Shown here piece by piece: positions 1 through 12,420 of a stretch of DNA of 64,000 nt. Each line of letters begins with the position of its first letter. Within the stretch, counting starts at the first letter, position 1. Location of the stretch: NCBI GenBank assembly GCA_023053545.1, contig JAKZAN010000001.1, positions 13,160,024 to 13,224,023 of the forward strand. Reading direction: 5' to 3'. The translations under genes and the position numbers were made by a program. The DNA is from Lepidurus packardi. Its lineage: Eukaryota; Arthropoda; Branchiopoda; Notostraca; Triopsidae. The notes under the pieces are model-generated. The model was given only the letters and a program-made list of their open reading frames with translations, did no database searches and had not been told where the DNA came from.

Positions 1-1739
1 CAGATGATTTCTATAGGAAATGAATTACCTTAAAAAAAAGATAAAAAGTGACCACTTGTTGGTCTCGCAATTCACTTGGCAGTGTTCGATGTAATGGTCT
101 TTTAAACGTCTCACATCACAGCTGTAACACGTAGTCTTTTTATGATAAAAAATCAGTCTTCTGGAGTTTTTGTCCGTCTGGAATTTTTCTATTATTGGAA
201 GTTTGGAACCCAGTTACTGTATGTATATCCACGTACAATGTTATGCACTGCGTACTAGGCAGTTTTTTGTGTCTTTTTAGGACGGAGGAGAAAAACACCT
301 GTCTCGCGTCTATCCTTGTTTTTCACGACCAGAAGCAGGTTTGGACTATTAAAGGCATCTTGATCAGGGGGCAAAGAAGGCTTCAAACCAGCACAAGTTT
401 GAAGTTGGGCAAGAAGGCAAAGGGAGATGAGGGGACCATAGCACCAGTTGATGGCTATTGAATTCTGCTCTATGAGTTAATTTCAATGCCGTATAAATTA
501 TAGCCCTCCCTTGTGGCTGGACCTGATCCTAAGGAAAAGGAAAACGGCGAATGCTAAGCATTCGAATATGGTGTGTTGCAGCCATGGCTGTCGTGTAAAA
601 ACCTATCGTGTTTCCTAAAGCGAAGGGAAATCGTTTCCTGGTGGATGAGGGTTAAAGCGTTGATTTTCTGTTTATTTTTTTGGCCGAGTTTTTTAAGGGG
701 TGGGGGGAGGAGAATGTGGACGGGTGACGAGGGGTATACTTTTCAAGTATGCAGATGGGGGCCCGGGTTCGGATTCTCGTTCTGCAGGCGCTTTAGGCAA
801 AGGATTTTACAGGCACAAGTTCCAAGGTCAACATAGAGCAGAGGCACACATGCCTTAGGAAAATTATCGGCAAATTACTTGTGCCCGGCTCGGAATTGAA
901 AGTTGGAATAATGTTGTCAATGGTTAAACGTATTGTTCAAGGGAATGCTGCTAGTGTATGCGTTGGCTTCGGCGAGCTTGCTGTGGGCCAAAGCAATGCG
1001 ATCCAGCTGCCTCTCATTTTCTTCTTTCTTTTCTGTCGTTATAAGATTTCACGCCGGTTCCGTTCCAAGCCAGGGCATAGGCGAGGCAGCGTATTGTAAA
1101 AGATCAAGCATCCGGCTCGGCGAGCATATGTTATTCAGGCCATAGCCAGGGAGCAAAGTATCTAGCATAATGAACTGCTAAAAGTGTTTTTTATTTTTTT
1201 TTTCTTACGGGATTTTGTGCCGGAATCATATTGTTAGGACAAAACCGCCTTTTTTCTTCGGATTCATACACCATAGTTTGAACACGATTTGAAAGACTGG
1301 TAGAGAGACCTTTGGTAGATTGTTAGCGAGATTTTAAAAGAAATTCAAAAGTTGGAGAACGTTTTTTGGACGATTGTTGCACCAAACTGAACCTTTTTGC
1401 TTTGCTACGCTGCGGGATCAGAATCCAGTTTCTATTTTTTTAAAATTTGCTTGGTTTGACTCTCCCTGGCGTGTTAAGTTGGAAGTGCATGGCAACGTGG
1501 ACCCCGGGGTTTAGGGTTAGAGCATGCTGGATGCTAAGGGGGAAGAGGGACACGAGATATAGCTAAAGCAAAGGGGAAAGCTGCAGCAACCGAGGAAGGG
1601 CGAAAGGGTCGCGGACTAAAGATTAACGTTTCCCGATGTTACAATGCGTAGTACATCAAGCTCTCTGGACTTGGGTGAAGCAAGATCATTTCAAGAACCA
1701 AGAGCTGCTTTGAATAGGGTTTCAAGTTATTACACAAAA

Positions 1740-1862
1740 AATGTGGAAGAAAAAAGGTTCAGAGAGAGATAATGGAAATAGAATGGAGGTAGAGAGAGAA
1801 TGAAGAGAATGGAGAGAACAGAGCAGAGGAAGACCAAAGTAAAGGGAGAGATGAGAGAAGCA
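1740..1862 (+). repeat. Purine-rich strand-asymmetric tract
   Basis: About 120 bases on the + strand are almost all A and G, made of degenerate GAGAGA, GGAGA and GAAGAG words. The tract is low-complexity rather than a perfect microsatellite. The opposite strand reads as a serine/leucine/phenylalanine-rich frame, which is a composition artefact. Such tracts can form triplexes or act as promoter pyrimidine tracts, but no adjacent gene is visible to support a role. Confidence 0.6.
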
Positions 1863-2319
1863 GGTTTATATACCCCCCTTGGAACCAGAGGAAAACGCCC
1901 AAAAGAATCAGCCAAGCATGTCGGCCAGCAATGGTGTCGGTGTTGGTGCTGATGGTGGTGGCAGTGGTGATGGCTAACAACGGTCAGTTCCGTTCTTGCT
2001 TCGAAGAAACTATATATAACCTATATCGATTGTTGATAGATCAGCTTTGCTACATAGAACGCCTCTTATACTATACTATAGTCTGTCCGAAATCAAAGTT
2101 ACCGGCGTTACTTCGGTACTGCCTCTGCCCCGTAGGGCCCCGTAGCGCCACGAGTACAACATTGAATTATGAAGAGCCGACCGAACAAATGTCGCTGTTG
2201 CCGGGGGCTCCTGACGTTATTCCGGCTTGGACAGGTTCGGTTCTTCGTAGACAGGCTCGGGTTCAGTCCTTTCTTCGTGTGCTCTTGAGCTACCTGAAAC
2301 GCCCATGCTTTGGCTCAAG

Positions 2320-2338
2320 TTGTTACAAGTTGTAACAA
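2320..2338. repeat. 19-bp perfect palindrome
   Basis: TTGTTACAA is followed by a single G and then its exact reverse complement TTGTAACAA. A dimeric protein-binding site or a chance palindrome are both possible. No neighbouring gene suggests a role. Confidence 0.6.
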
Positions 2339-2975
2339 TGCTTCGAGTTGCTGTATGGCTTAGCTGGGGTGAGGGTAAAAGGGGGTAAAGGAAAGGCTGA
2401 AATATCGATAGATTCTGCCAAGGTAAGAATGTATAAAGGGCCCAACGTTTGTAGGTTTTCTCGCTGAAAAGAAGAGGGATATCGGATTTTTTTGGGGTGG
2501 GGGTTACATACTAGAAGGATGTGGAACTGCTGGCGGAGGATCTGGTTTTAAAAAGAACGTGGTAACATTAGAGAGCTGAGGGGGGGACAGAATAGTCCAA
2601 AAATCCGGTGCTGGGTCGGTGCCCAAAAAGCTCTGAAATAGCATTTCCATGTGAATTGAGTGAATGGATGGTCATGTCAGAGTCGAGGGGAAGAACAGGA
2701 AGAACTTTGGGGATGGCCAGCCAGCAGCTTTTACATTGGGGAAGGAAGAATCCCAGCTATAACTTATATGGTCTTCTTTCTCCACGGAAGCAAGGATCAC
2801 CGAGTTTAGTCATGTTCATGTCGGGAACTCGGTACTGTGGTATCCAGCGCCATTATATCGGAACCTGAGGCCACTTACGAGCCTTGGAAGGTAGGTGAAA
2901 GGTTTTAAGTGTGTATTTGGCTGGGACCAAGTTGGTTGTTAAGCTTTTCAACGCATTTTCCACTCTCTTCGTCTG

Positions 2976-3000
2976 AACTTATCCTCTTCGGGGATAAGTT
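2976..3000. repeat. Short hairpin with UUCG-type loop
   Basis: AACTTATCC pairs perfectly with GGATAAGTT across a 7-base loop, TCTTCGG. If transcribed on the + strand, a C-G pair could close a TTCG tetraloop inside that loop, leaving one T bulged. The stem is short and there is no gene beside it, so a terminator or structured-RNA function is unsupported. Confidence 0.55.
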
Positions 3001-3505
3001 AAGTTTCAACCACAGATCCAGTAAGCCCCCGCAAACAGCCTACACCGGGTGAGGAAATTAGGTGGCAAAGAGCAAAGCCAGAACAGAAACGAGAGAATAA
3101 TGAGAAGGTGGTCATTATTGAATGTCACGTGATGAGGGTGCTAGAGTTATTGATGGTCAAGTTCCGGGGCTCTGGTACCATGCCATGCTGTTCGCTTGTT
3201 AGTTGGTGTGTCGACCAAAAGTGCGTATATAGCACCAGATAAGACACATTCTTAATAGGAAATGTCCATTGTATCAACATCGGCAGCATTTCCGTAAATT
3301 ATTTAGCGACGCGAACACTCCCAGCCTTAATGAACTCCCTTTTCTAAACTAACTAAATGGAGTGGATCGGTCAAGAATTGGGATAACCAAGCTGAACCCC
3401 CTCAGCCTGGCAAAAAAAAGTAATAATAATTAAATATAAATAAAAATGGTCGTTTGCAGCTGGCTTGGTACACGGGTATCCCTCAACTTGTCTCTGCTTT
3501 CCTTT

Positions 3506-3530
3506 CATCATCACCATCATCATCATCATA
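3506..3530. repeat. (CAT)n microsatellite
   Basis: About eight CAT/ATC triplets with one CAC interruption. It creates a run of methionines in a minus-strand frame, which should not be read as coding. Confidence 0.8.
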
Positions 3531-6500
3531 ACAACATGATGGTTACTAATGTGTTTAGTGTGGGCTGAGACATGTGTGCAAGAAGCCCTAGCAAACATGG
3601 TCATTAGTTGTTGCCTCCGACCTGTGAAAGGTTAATGATTTGAATCGGATTCCTCTTGGTCTTGGCAACCCCCCCTCTTCTCCCTTTGGCAAACCCCCCA
3701 ATGCCCTGTATGCCGTTAGCCACTAACCTATAACTCTTCCCTGTTGTAATGTAATAAGTAAGAGGAAAGATAAGTGGTTGGGAAAACAACTGTCTAGGTG
3801 GTACGGCTAATGGGAGATTTACCTATAACATGCTTTAACACGATAAGGTGTGGATGTCAGTCGTCCTCTCTAATACGCTGGTAAGTAGTACTCTATCCCT
3901 CCGGATCGTTTGGCCTGGAGCGGTGACCTCGAGATTTCCTTCGATAAAGCTATCGAAAAGGTGTCGTGCCACCGGAGGTTAGAGGTAAATTGCAAGGTTG
4001 GGGTCGTAGAGAATTTCTCCAATGCGTGAGTGTGTGTTAGTTTGAGCTCCCTTGGGTGCCATTATATTAGAGTTTGCCTAGGAGGCATGTACATTCCCAG
4101 CATAGCATCGGGTATTGATTACAATATGGCAAAGGTTGTTCCTGCCGCCAAAAAATTCGCTCGCTCCGTTCCTTCGTTCGAATTTCGTGTCCATGTGGTC
4201 CCCCATGGACAGAGTATAGCAGTAGGCTATCTAGAGCTTCATGCGTTGAGAGAGGAGGGTGATATCAAAGGCAGTCATTTGCTGTGTCAGCATACCACGT
4301 GCTCTTCGATCGCCATTTTCTATACTCTTTCCTTTTCGCCCTGGCTGGAGACTTTACTCGCTCGCCTATACTTCAGAGACAGGAAAAATCACGACGGTGT
4401 GATCGCGTGTTGAATGGCTTTAACCTAGGACGGTTGATGGCATCGGGGAAGAACAGAAAAAATAGCAGCCAAAAATTCCGGGAAGGCACTTTACACGTGG
4501 GGGAATTTATGACTCGCTGTGTACTGGAACGATATAATGGGGAGCATGCAGTCGAGGCAGAGCGAAGTTGAAGGGGGGGAAATTAGAATTGTGAAACAAG
4601 CCGGAAATGAATTGTTGTTAGGGAGCTGTGGTAAAAGCCAAGCTTTTTTTAAAAAAAAATCTAAAAAATAGATAAAACGTCAAGGAATAAAGTCAAGCGT
4701 GAAGATTTTGAGCTGTAGTGAAAGCATTCCGGTTGCGATGTAAATTTAGTGGAATCAAGAAGCATATATCTGATGGCTTCGAAGAACTCGCTAAGATATG
4801 CACCGTTTGCGGGAATTGATTAGTCCCAAAGTTTCGATCTGAAATTGTACAGCGTTGAGAGTTTGGGTAGTTTTGTTTTGAGTTGCGTGTTCCCGATACA
4901 AAGTTGAACCGCGAATTGAATATTGAATAAACGTCTGTATATCTGCCTTAACGGGCGTTTATGACTGTCTCTCGCAGTTGTGTTGCTGCTCATGGGTTTT
5001 TGGTCAAAGAATATTTCAAATACGGAAAAGTAAGTGTCTAGATGATGTAGTACAGATGTCGGGGAGAAACCAGAGGCCTTCATTATAGGTTTTTGGCCAG
5101 AAAACATCGTGCTGCAGGTTCTAGAAAAGTCTAGCCGATAAGGGGCGAAGAGGGGGGGGGGGGGAATATGGCCTTAGCTATGCGAACAAATGGCAGGTTT
5201 CTACAATTCCTGTGAAGGTTTGTCAAGTCATAGATTGTTGTGCGTGTGTACGTCCTATTCTATTTTTGCTCAAAGTTCTGCCTGTGGTCTGGCCAAAGAA
5301 AATACTCAATAATACCATTAAAAAATGAAAAAGAGCATATAGATCAGAAAGTAGTTGACGGGGAAATTAAACAGGCATCCTTGTTGACCTGCTTGGATTA
5401 ACTTGTACGTGGCCAAGTTGATGGTCAAGTATACACATCTGCATGCAACTTTAGAGACGAACTTGTTGGTCCAGTATACTATATAGCAACTGATGCCATC
5501 CAAGTGAGAATATGGGGGTCATGGAGTACTTTTGCCCTGGTCTATGTGGTTTGTAGCGCTGCGAGAACGGGGTACCTGGAAAAAGACAGCATTAGAATTC
5601 GGGTGCAGGTGATGGAAAAAGGGGGTTCTAATTAAAGCCTCTGCACTCCCTTTTACGGGCTTGGAATTGTTATTAGACTGCAAGGCAGTTTATCCCAATG
5701 ATGAGATGATGGGTGGGTGTGTGGGGTTCTTGTCTTGATGGTTCCCGAAAGTTTCTTCCTTCCATCAAAAGCATAGGCCTCTCTCGCCAAGTCCATACAG
5801 AATAGCTGTCATGCTTTTCTTCCTGTCTGTAGTTGGGGAAAAAGGGGCAGAATTATTCAGCAGGCCTTAACGTGCATTTTTGAATAGGGGGATGTGCCAA
5901 GTTGATGTGAAGGTAAAAAGGTTCAGTTCGCTGCTCCGTCCATATCGTCCAAGTGCGAGAGAGAGAGCTGCGTGGGTCGTCCGTGTTGTATTGAAGATAT
6001 AGCTGAGGGGACGGGTATTGAACGCAGAAAGGGAAAGCGCCCGAGAAACGAGTTTTCCTTTCTCGATTGCATTTTTTCTTAACTAGACAGGATCTGTTTG
6101 CAGATTTCGGGGCGATGCGATAGCCCTCCACAAAAAAAAGGAAGAGGTAAGGAAGATACAGCGAGAGGCTGTTTTCTGCATCATGGGTGAGCTGGGCGTT
6201 TTTTCGTTCGTGCCCCACGAGGGCTTCTTTGATTGCAGGGCTGCCTGTGGAGCGATAATGACATCAAGGTTTTCAACCAAGTTCTCTCTTCCAAGAGCCT
6301 GGATCGTCTTCTTTTCTTTCCTTTTTCGGGCTGCTTTTATATCGCGTACCCTACTTCTTCTTTTTAGAGGGGATGTTGTTCCTGCTCCATGGCTTAAAGT
6401 TTTGTTCAACCCAGTTAACGTTATTGTCGTCAAGTTTACTCGGTTAAAGGGCACTAGCCATCCCCAGAAAAAGGCTTTAAAAACAACGAAACATTTAGTT

Positions 6501-6572
6501 TCCAATGATATTTCCCTTTCAGTACTACGCAAAGAAGTAATTAAGCATTAAAGAAAAGATTTTTTTTAAAAA

Positions 6573-6881
6573 TAGAGTCGCATGGCACTGTCTGACGTCG
6601 CGAACGTAGCGCCGTGATTTAACTGCTTGAAGTGTAGTCACGTCTGTGACCACCTCTGTGACGTCATAACCCAAAGCTGGCGGGCCAGCAATTCCTGAAC
6701 AGTTAGGGAAATTCGGCAAAAATTTGGATCAAAGTTTCGTCGCTTTTAGGGTATAATGTAGCCTATTACCAGGCAACCTTCGAAATCTCTTCACGTGTGA
6801 CTATTACCCCTTACCCAGCAAAATAAATGTCAAAAAGTAGGATCACGTGTCCCTTTGAAAACATTTAAACTCGTAAGGCAA
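6573..6881 (+). repeat. CRE-bearing dispersed repeat, copy A
   Basis: This is the first of two degenerate head-to-tail copies. It has a TGACGTCG word at 6593-6600 and the palindrome TGACGTCA at 6659-6666, inside the shared segment CACCTCTGTGACGTCA. It then shares with copy B the words AATTCCTG, GGAAATTCGG, TTTCGTCGC and CTATTACCAGGCAA in the same order. No protein frame is conserved between the copies. Likely a non-autonomous mobile element or a decayed satellite; the family is not one I can name. Confidence 0.7.
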
Positions 6882-7165
6882 TAGGATCGCGTGACATTCT
6901 TTGACGTCCTAACGGACTGATTACTCACGGTATCCTAAAGTTTTGTTTAACTGTTGTTAAATCAGTAAGTGTGTTGTCAGTCAAGTGTAATCAGCGCCGT
7001 ACAGCACCTCTGTGACGTCACGACCCAGAGTTTGCTGGCAAGTAATTCCTGTTCGGAAATTCGGGAAAATTTGGAAACCAATTTCGTCGCTCTTAGGCTA
7101 TTACCAGGCAATGTTTAAAAAAGTCTCCACACATAACTATTACCCTTTTACCAAGCCAGCAGTGT
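6882..7165 (+). repeat. CRE-bearing dispersed repeat, copy B
   Basis: It begins with TAGGATCGCGTGACATTCT, which parallels the start of copy A, and carries TGACGTCA at 7013-7020 within the same surrounding words. The offset between matching words grows from about 309 to 354 bases, so there are indels between the copies. The match continues to about the ACTATTACCC and ACCAAGCCAGC words near the right end. A 96-codon frame crosses it but has no counterpart in copy A. Confidence 0.7.
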
Positions 7166-10100
7166 TCCTTTACGAAGGCACCAAAGTTCCCAAACAGTTC
7201 GCGATAAGGTTTGCCTTACCCTGGCAGATGCCATGTTGTTTGAGCAGCGCAAGGGATGTTCCAAGTTTCGCTGGGTTTGGCAAGTGCAGGACAGAATTGT
7301 GAAATACGAGTAGTAGTAAGTGGAAGAGAGATGGGGTTTATTTTTTGAAATTTGTTTTTTACGATTCCTTTTCTTGCCCCTATCGTATTCTTGCAATCTT
7401 GTTGGCAACGCGTTTTAGATCTTGGGCCAAGCTTCCTTTTCTTCGTGTGTCTTCTCAGTTAAGTTCCCTTTAGCGATTTTTTCCTGGAAAAAATTTCGCA
7501 CACATCCAGGAATACCTGCCTCCCTAGCCCTTGAGGGAAGCAAATTTGCAGGCCCAAGTTTGTGAAAGGAATGCTGTGACAGTAATAAGGAAAGAGCTCG
7601 TGAGAAACGTCTTTGAAGCTTTACGAAATGTTGGCAGGGCTCAAGCTGAGGAGGGGCAACTTCGTTTAATTACTCCTGTCCGCTCTCGGTGACATTCTGC
7701 AAGCTCGTAAGCTTGCAGACTCCCAGAAACAGATCCTCAGAGGAGAGAGAGCTCATGCAGGAAGGAGCTTTTCCTCAAGCTTCTTTCGTTTTTTCTTCTT
7801 TTTTGGAGTAAAAAGAAGGAACGAGAGACATGTTATCAAGTTGGCGGCAAAGGAGATTTCTGTAGTAGTATGTATACAAGGAGTGAGGGCGAAAACTTTG
7901 GCTGGGGTTTGCGCGAGTCTCAATGAGAGAAAAGTGTCACAGTTTACATGGAAACGTCTCATCAGTTTCAGCAACTTTGCGTTTTTCTCCCTCTCCCTCT
8001 CTTACGTGCTCGAGCCGTTCCCTTGCAGCAATTCCCATTCTGTTCCCGCGTAGTTCGGATCCTCTACTTTGATTTCCCAGAGTAGTTGCATCAACACGCT
8101 TTGCCATTGCTGCGAAGTATTTTTTTTCAGCCATCCCGAAAAACTCTTTCTTATCAACGTTCTTGAGTTCTTAGCCACTCGCGAGGATGAAAGAGATAAC
8201 GAGAAAGAGAAAGAACGGTGTAGTATGGGGGTACGTACATGTTAACGTCCTGCAGAAGCGAAGTAATTGTATATACGGGAAATTTAAGGGAAAAAGAAAA
8301 CTCGCAGGAGAAAAAGTGAAAACCGGGAAAAGCTATTCAAAGAAGTTTTGTGGGTAACGGCTCGAGATTGAGGCCAGGAACTCGGAGCTGGCGTTGGTTA
8401 AGTTCTATAGGCAGACTTTTTTTTCTGTAAAGGGAGCTCTCGGGTTGAGTTTTCTTGGTAGATTTAGATTGGCGTTTGTGATCCATAGGCGACTGAACTG
8501 GTGAAGCCGGGAGAGAAGTACTGCACTGTACGGCACAACATCCTAAGCGTAAGAAAAAGAAAGAAAATAGTTCACGAGGCTTAAACACTTATATAAGGGA
8601 TCCGTGCCTGCGCCTGATGCCAAAAAGTGGAGTTTCGTGTTCAGAAGTCTTGAAAAATAGACCCGGCGAGCAAAATAGGAAACCGTTGGGAGGTTTATGG
8701 AATCATGCAAAATAACTTTGAAGGTAAGGGGGGAAATTTGAAAAAAAAGGAAGATTTTTTTTTTCTTTCCCAGGACTTTCTGGCTGAATATAGAAGATAG
8801 AGCACATGAACGACACGTGAAACTCGGCCTTGCTAGCTGGTTTCCTTTTCTAGAGAATAAGCTAGCGAGAGATACAGAGAGAGAGAACTTGAGAAGGAAC
8901 AATTACGGATTTTGTTGGCGAGCCAAAGCAGTCACAAGTGAACCCCTAAGTTGACTTTGGCTCGTGCAAAGTTTACTTTCCGTGAGCTTCTTTTCCGGTA
9001 AAAGAGTCAAAGTGGATCCCACTTAGTTGTTCAGGTACATCACACCACATCGGTGAATCATGGAGGAAGCGCGCTACAAAAATAGAACGAAAATAACAAA
9101 GTTGTGTAAAAAGAGGGATTTGGGGGGGGGTCCCTTTGGGACCTTAGTACATAGATAACTTTTTAGATTTGCGACTTTTTAGGCTTGTCTTAAAAGAGCT
9201 TTTCGTTTTTCTTGATTGGAGCATTACCACCGAACAGGACGTCTAATTAGTTAGCTGGGGCTGTTTGCGTGAGGGAACTCCATTACAGTGCCCGAGAAAC
9301 AAATTGCATCCTCCCACTTTTTTCTATCACGCAGATTACGTCAGCATTGCACCCAGTCCTATAAGCTGGAGCTACATGAAGGATGAGCTGATAACGACAC
9401 GAAGGAAACTCGTAAAAAAAAAAAAAAAAAAAAAAAATGGAGAGGAAAAAGAAATCCCAATCCTTCTCAACCAAGTTGCTGCATAAAGCTTCTAGCATGA
9501 TGTCATGTATGGCTTTGGCACGGTTGCGAGAGCGCCCAGATTCCAGTCTGATGGTCAGTATAGTCCCAAAGTGGAAAAGTATTTTTTTTTTTCGTATTTT
9601 CTTTTTTTATTAAGTACTACTTATTTTAAGTAGGGAGAAGCGGTGAAGGCGCTATTATTGAATGGAGTCTAGCAAGTGGCTTCACAAGATTGGGAGTATA
9701 TATCTTGGCATGAAAAAGAAGCGAGACAGCAAAAAAAAAGCCCTGGGATTTGCCTTGGTTATATTGCTTGGCTGCGTCTCACGGGGCGCCCTGCAAATGT
9801 ACCGGGACTAATAAGGCCAGATTTTTCCCTTTTTAGGATTTTTATCAAGTCTAATAGGCCGAGTGGAGAGAACCTCTCTCGTTCTCTCGCCTCTTATATA
9901 GACTGGTACTCTTTCTTACCAAACAGGCAAGGATTTCGGTAGGATGTTATTACATTGGGAGGGGCCATATATACCAACTATGAAGGGTGGCTGGGTGCAT
10001 CAGCGACATAAGAATGTGTGGCGACTATCAAGAGTCCCCCCTTGCTACAGTTATGGTGGGCTATGTTTTAGGAGGATTGCTTAGGGTTCGTAGATATGGC

Positions 10101-10540
10101 ATCTTAGGAAAGGCCTACAGGTCGAGGCCTATAGCCAGTCGAGTAATAACATCCATGCGGAGCTCAATGACACGGAAAACAAGACCAGCAAGAACGAGCA
10201 CCCTCCGCAAAAAAAGAAATCTAAGCGAAGGAAAGAGAGACACAGAGAGAAACAGTTCGAAGCTGTGATGGGTAGGATGACATTGAGCTCAATATATACC
10301 CACACACGCCACAGAGCTCTCATCTAAAGGTTTTTTTTGCGTCATCTCAGACTTTTTTGTATGTGCTTACCGTGTCGTGTGGTGTATATCTACTCCTCCT
10401 CTGAATCCCAGTCAAGTTCGCGAGTCAGCGCTGACGTGAGCAGCTCCTCGGATTAAAAGGCAAGAAATCCGACAGGTCCAATTAAACTCTGCCACGCTAT
10501 ATTCTAGCCCTATCAGACAGTTTCAGGTGCACTTATAGGT
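7166..10540. other. Gene-free region
   Basis: No supported gene. The sequence is rich in short GAGAGA and TTTTCTTT words (for example around 7740-7800, 8170-8210 and 8860-8890). It has a run of 9 G at 9122-9130 next to a small GGTCCC/GGGACC palindrome, and a run of 24 A at 9414-9437. The A run produces lysine and phenylalanine strings in overlapping frames. Frames of up to about 119 codons are present on both strands and look like chance. Confidence 0.7.
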
Positions 10541-10545
10541 TGTTC

Positions 10546-10567
10546 GAGACACGTCGAGTGACGTGTC

Positions 10568-10601
<34 letters not shown>
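10546..10601 (+). repeat. 10-bp hairpin followed by a 30-A tract
   Basis: GAGACACGTC (10546-10555) and GACGTGTCTC (10560-10569) are perfect complements separated by the 4-base loop GAGT. Two T residues follow, and then 30 consecutive A (10572-10601). A structured end followed by a pure A tract resembles the tail of a retroposed RNA. However, no internal polymerase III A and B boxes could be found in the 200 bases upstream, and no clear target duplication is visible. A plain hairpin next to an expanded homopolymer is the fallback reading. Confidence 0.6.
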
Positions 10602-10603
<2 letters not shown>

Positions 10604-11944
10604 GCAGTGGTAATGTGCTGGATGACAAGAAGGGGGTGTCTTATAAAGCCCATGTTTTTTTTGTTTATCCCCCGGAATGTTATTGCTGAGACCGTGGGCG
10701 GAATGCTGATGCAGTTGGGGAAGGCCCTAATGCAATTAAGGGGGGAGACGGGAAAGTTAGGCCTACAACACAAGAGTGGTTAGACGACTTTAGCTACGGT
10801 TTGGTGGGAGAAAGAAAAAGGAGACGAGGGGCAAACTCCGGGCTATGCTATGTATGGTCTTAGGAAAAAGTGTTAGGCCTTGCAACCTTTTCTGGTCCCC
10901 CCGTTTTATGGTTCTTATATAGCGTCCTGTTTCTAGAGAACTGACGACAGCTGTACGCAAGCGGCTGCTGACGGAGGAAGAGTCTCGATAGTACCGTCAA
11001 TTTCGGCGGGTCTCTGTATACGGTACTATTACTTTCTTGGGAATCTACCGATTTTTTGTAGTTTTTTTCCTTGGGGGTTCTAGCGATTTTTTCTTTGCAT
11101 GCTTCCGAAAGAAGAAAAATGGAATGGTGGATGCAACTTTTTTGCCTATGTGATGCCTTTGAGGGGGTGAATAGCTGGGAAGCTGCTGCCTGGTGAAAGA
11201 AAAAAGCGAAGGGCCCATTTCCTCCCAGGGAAGACGTCGACGACGTTATCATTATGGGAGGCCTCGGAAACACGTCAACTGTTTTGCATAACGGCCGGTT
11301 TATTCATGTGGGCCGGATTGGAGACGCTGGGTTGAGCTTGGATAATAGCCTGATCCTACTGCACATCCACTTGGGCACTTCTAATGCTTAATTTCCGACA
11401 ATTTCCAAAATCGCGCTTCTGTTTGGGAGTATGTTAGATTTTCCCAGAGATGAAGAGAATTGAAAAGGAAGCATAAGAACGACGACAAATGTTTGGTGGG
11501 TTGGTGGCTTTCAGGGGGGTAAGGGGTCCTCTCAGCCGCCAACGTTGTGATTGTTGTTAAGCCGAAGGGTGCGCGAGGAGGGCCAAAATTTTCGCTGACA
11601 GATGGAAACGATAGGCGGCAAAAGAGAAACACACACATAGACATAAGGGGGGCGGGGGGGGGGGGGGAGAAGACCAAGCAGTAGCACTTGCTTATCAAGT
11701 AAAAAAATCACTCTTCCTCGTCATAGAGACCGTCGTCATGAGCCCAGAGATTTGATTGAGTGGAATCTCTCCACTGTAAACCTCATTCTGCATATGGTTA
11801 ATGTAAAATAAGCACAAGTAGGCTCTTGCAAACGGGGTTCAGTGTGTGTACGGGGGCACAAACCTTGACTTGACAATCGGTCAAGCCGTTCTTGCGCAAA
11901 GTTTTCAGTGTTGTGCTATGCAGAGGCAGGGGTAAGTTCTTGCC

Positions 11945-12010
11945 ATGGTTAAGGCTCTTGTGAGGCTAAGGTATGGTCAAGGTTATGGTAAGGCTATGGT
12001 TAAGTCCTTG
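11945..12010 (+). repeat. Short degenerate minisatellite
   Basis: Variants of ATGGTTAAGGCT, GGCTAAGGTATGG and GGTTATGGTAAGGC follow one another for about 65 bases, suggesting slippage of a 6-12 bp unit. The frames across it give VKALV- and VKVMV-like repeats as a consequence. Confidence 0.55.
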
Positions 12011-12309
12011 GTGTTTAGGTCACACACGAGCGTTAATGAGCTCATCCTTGTCAACGATTCTTTCGGTCACCTCAGGCCTTTTTCTGTCGCCGTCTTCGGG
12101 GAATTGCCAAGGACCAAACAGCAACAAAGTGTACCCTCCCGCCAACCAAGAGTGAACTTCCTCTTCCGGTATTTAGCGTTTGCCAGATCCGGCTTTTCAT
12201 TTCCAATTCTGCGAAAGTAAGCTATACAATGATTTTTTTAAAAAAGCAAATATAGCCTAAGGGTCACAAAAATACGGTATTTCTGTCCTATCCAATGCCC
12301 CAAGACCTA

Positions 12310-12420
12310 CTGTAATAATGCGTATAAAAATAATATGATAACAAGAAATGCTAAATAATATTCTAAATAATGTTAATAATAAGTAAATAACTAACAAATA
12401 ATAATATGATAAACAAATTA
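12310..12420. repeat. A+T-rich low-complexity block
   Basis: Almost entirely A and T with recurring AATAATATGATAA and TAAATAAT words. The AATAATATGATAA word occurs near both ends of the block. Nothing coding is seen. Confidence 0.6.

Larger units (their letters stand above)
1..6572. other. Gene-free region, left end
   Basis: I see no convincing gene here. The frames present (the largest about 130-150 codons) have no recognisable domain and overlap frames of similar size on the opposite strand. Small structures that can be seen are a 7-bp palindrome at 548-564 (CGAATGC, 3-nt spacer, then its complement), a purine-rich tract at 1740-1862, a GTG-rich stretch at 1928-1975, a 19-bp palindrome at 2320-2338, a hairpin at 2976-3000, a (CAT)n microsatellite at 3506-3530 and a run of 13 G at 5152-5164. 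Confidence 0.7.

Noticed and set aside
1931..2335. 134-codon + strand frame beginning with a V/L/M-rich segment
   Set aside because: The start is a translation of GTG-rich low complexity, and the rest resembles nothing recognisable.
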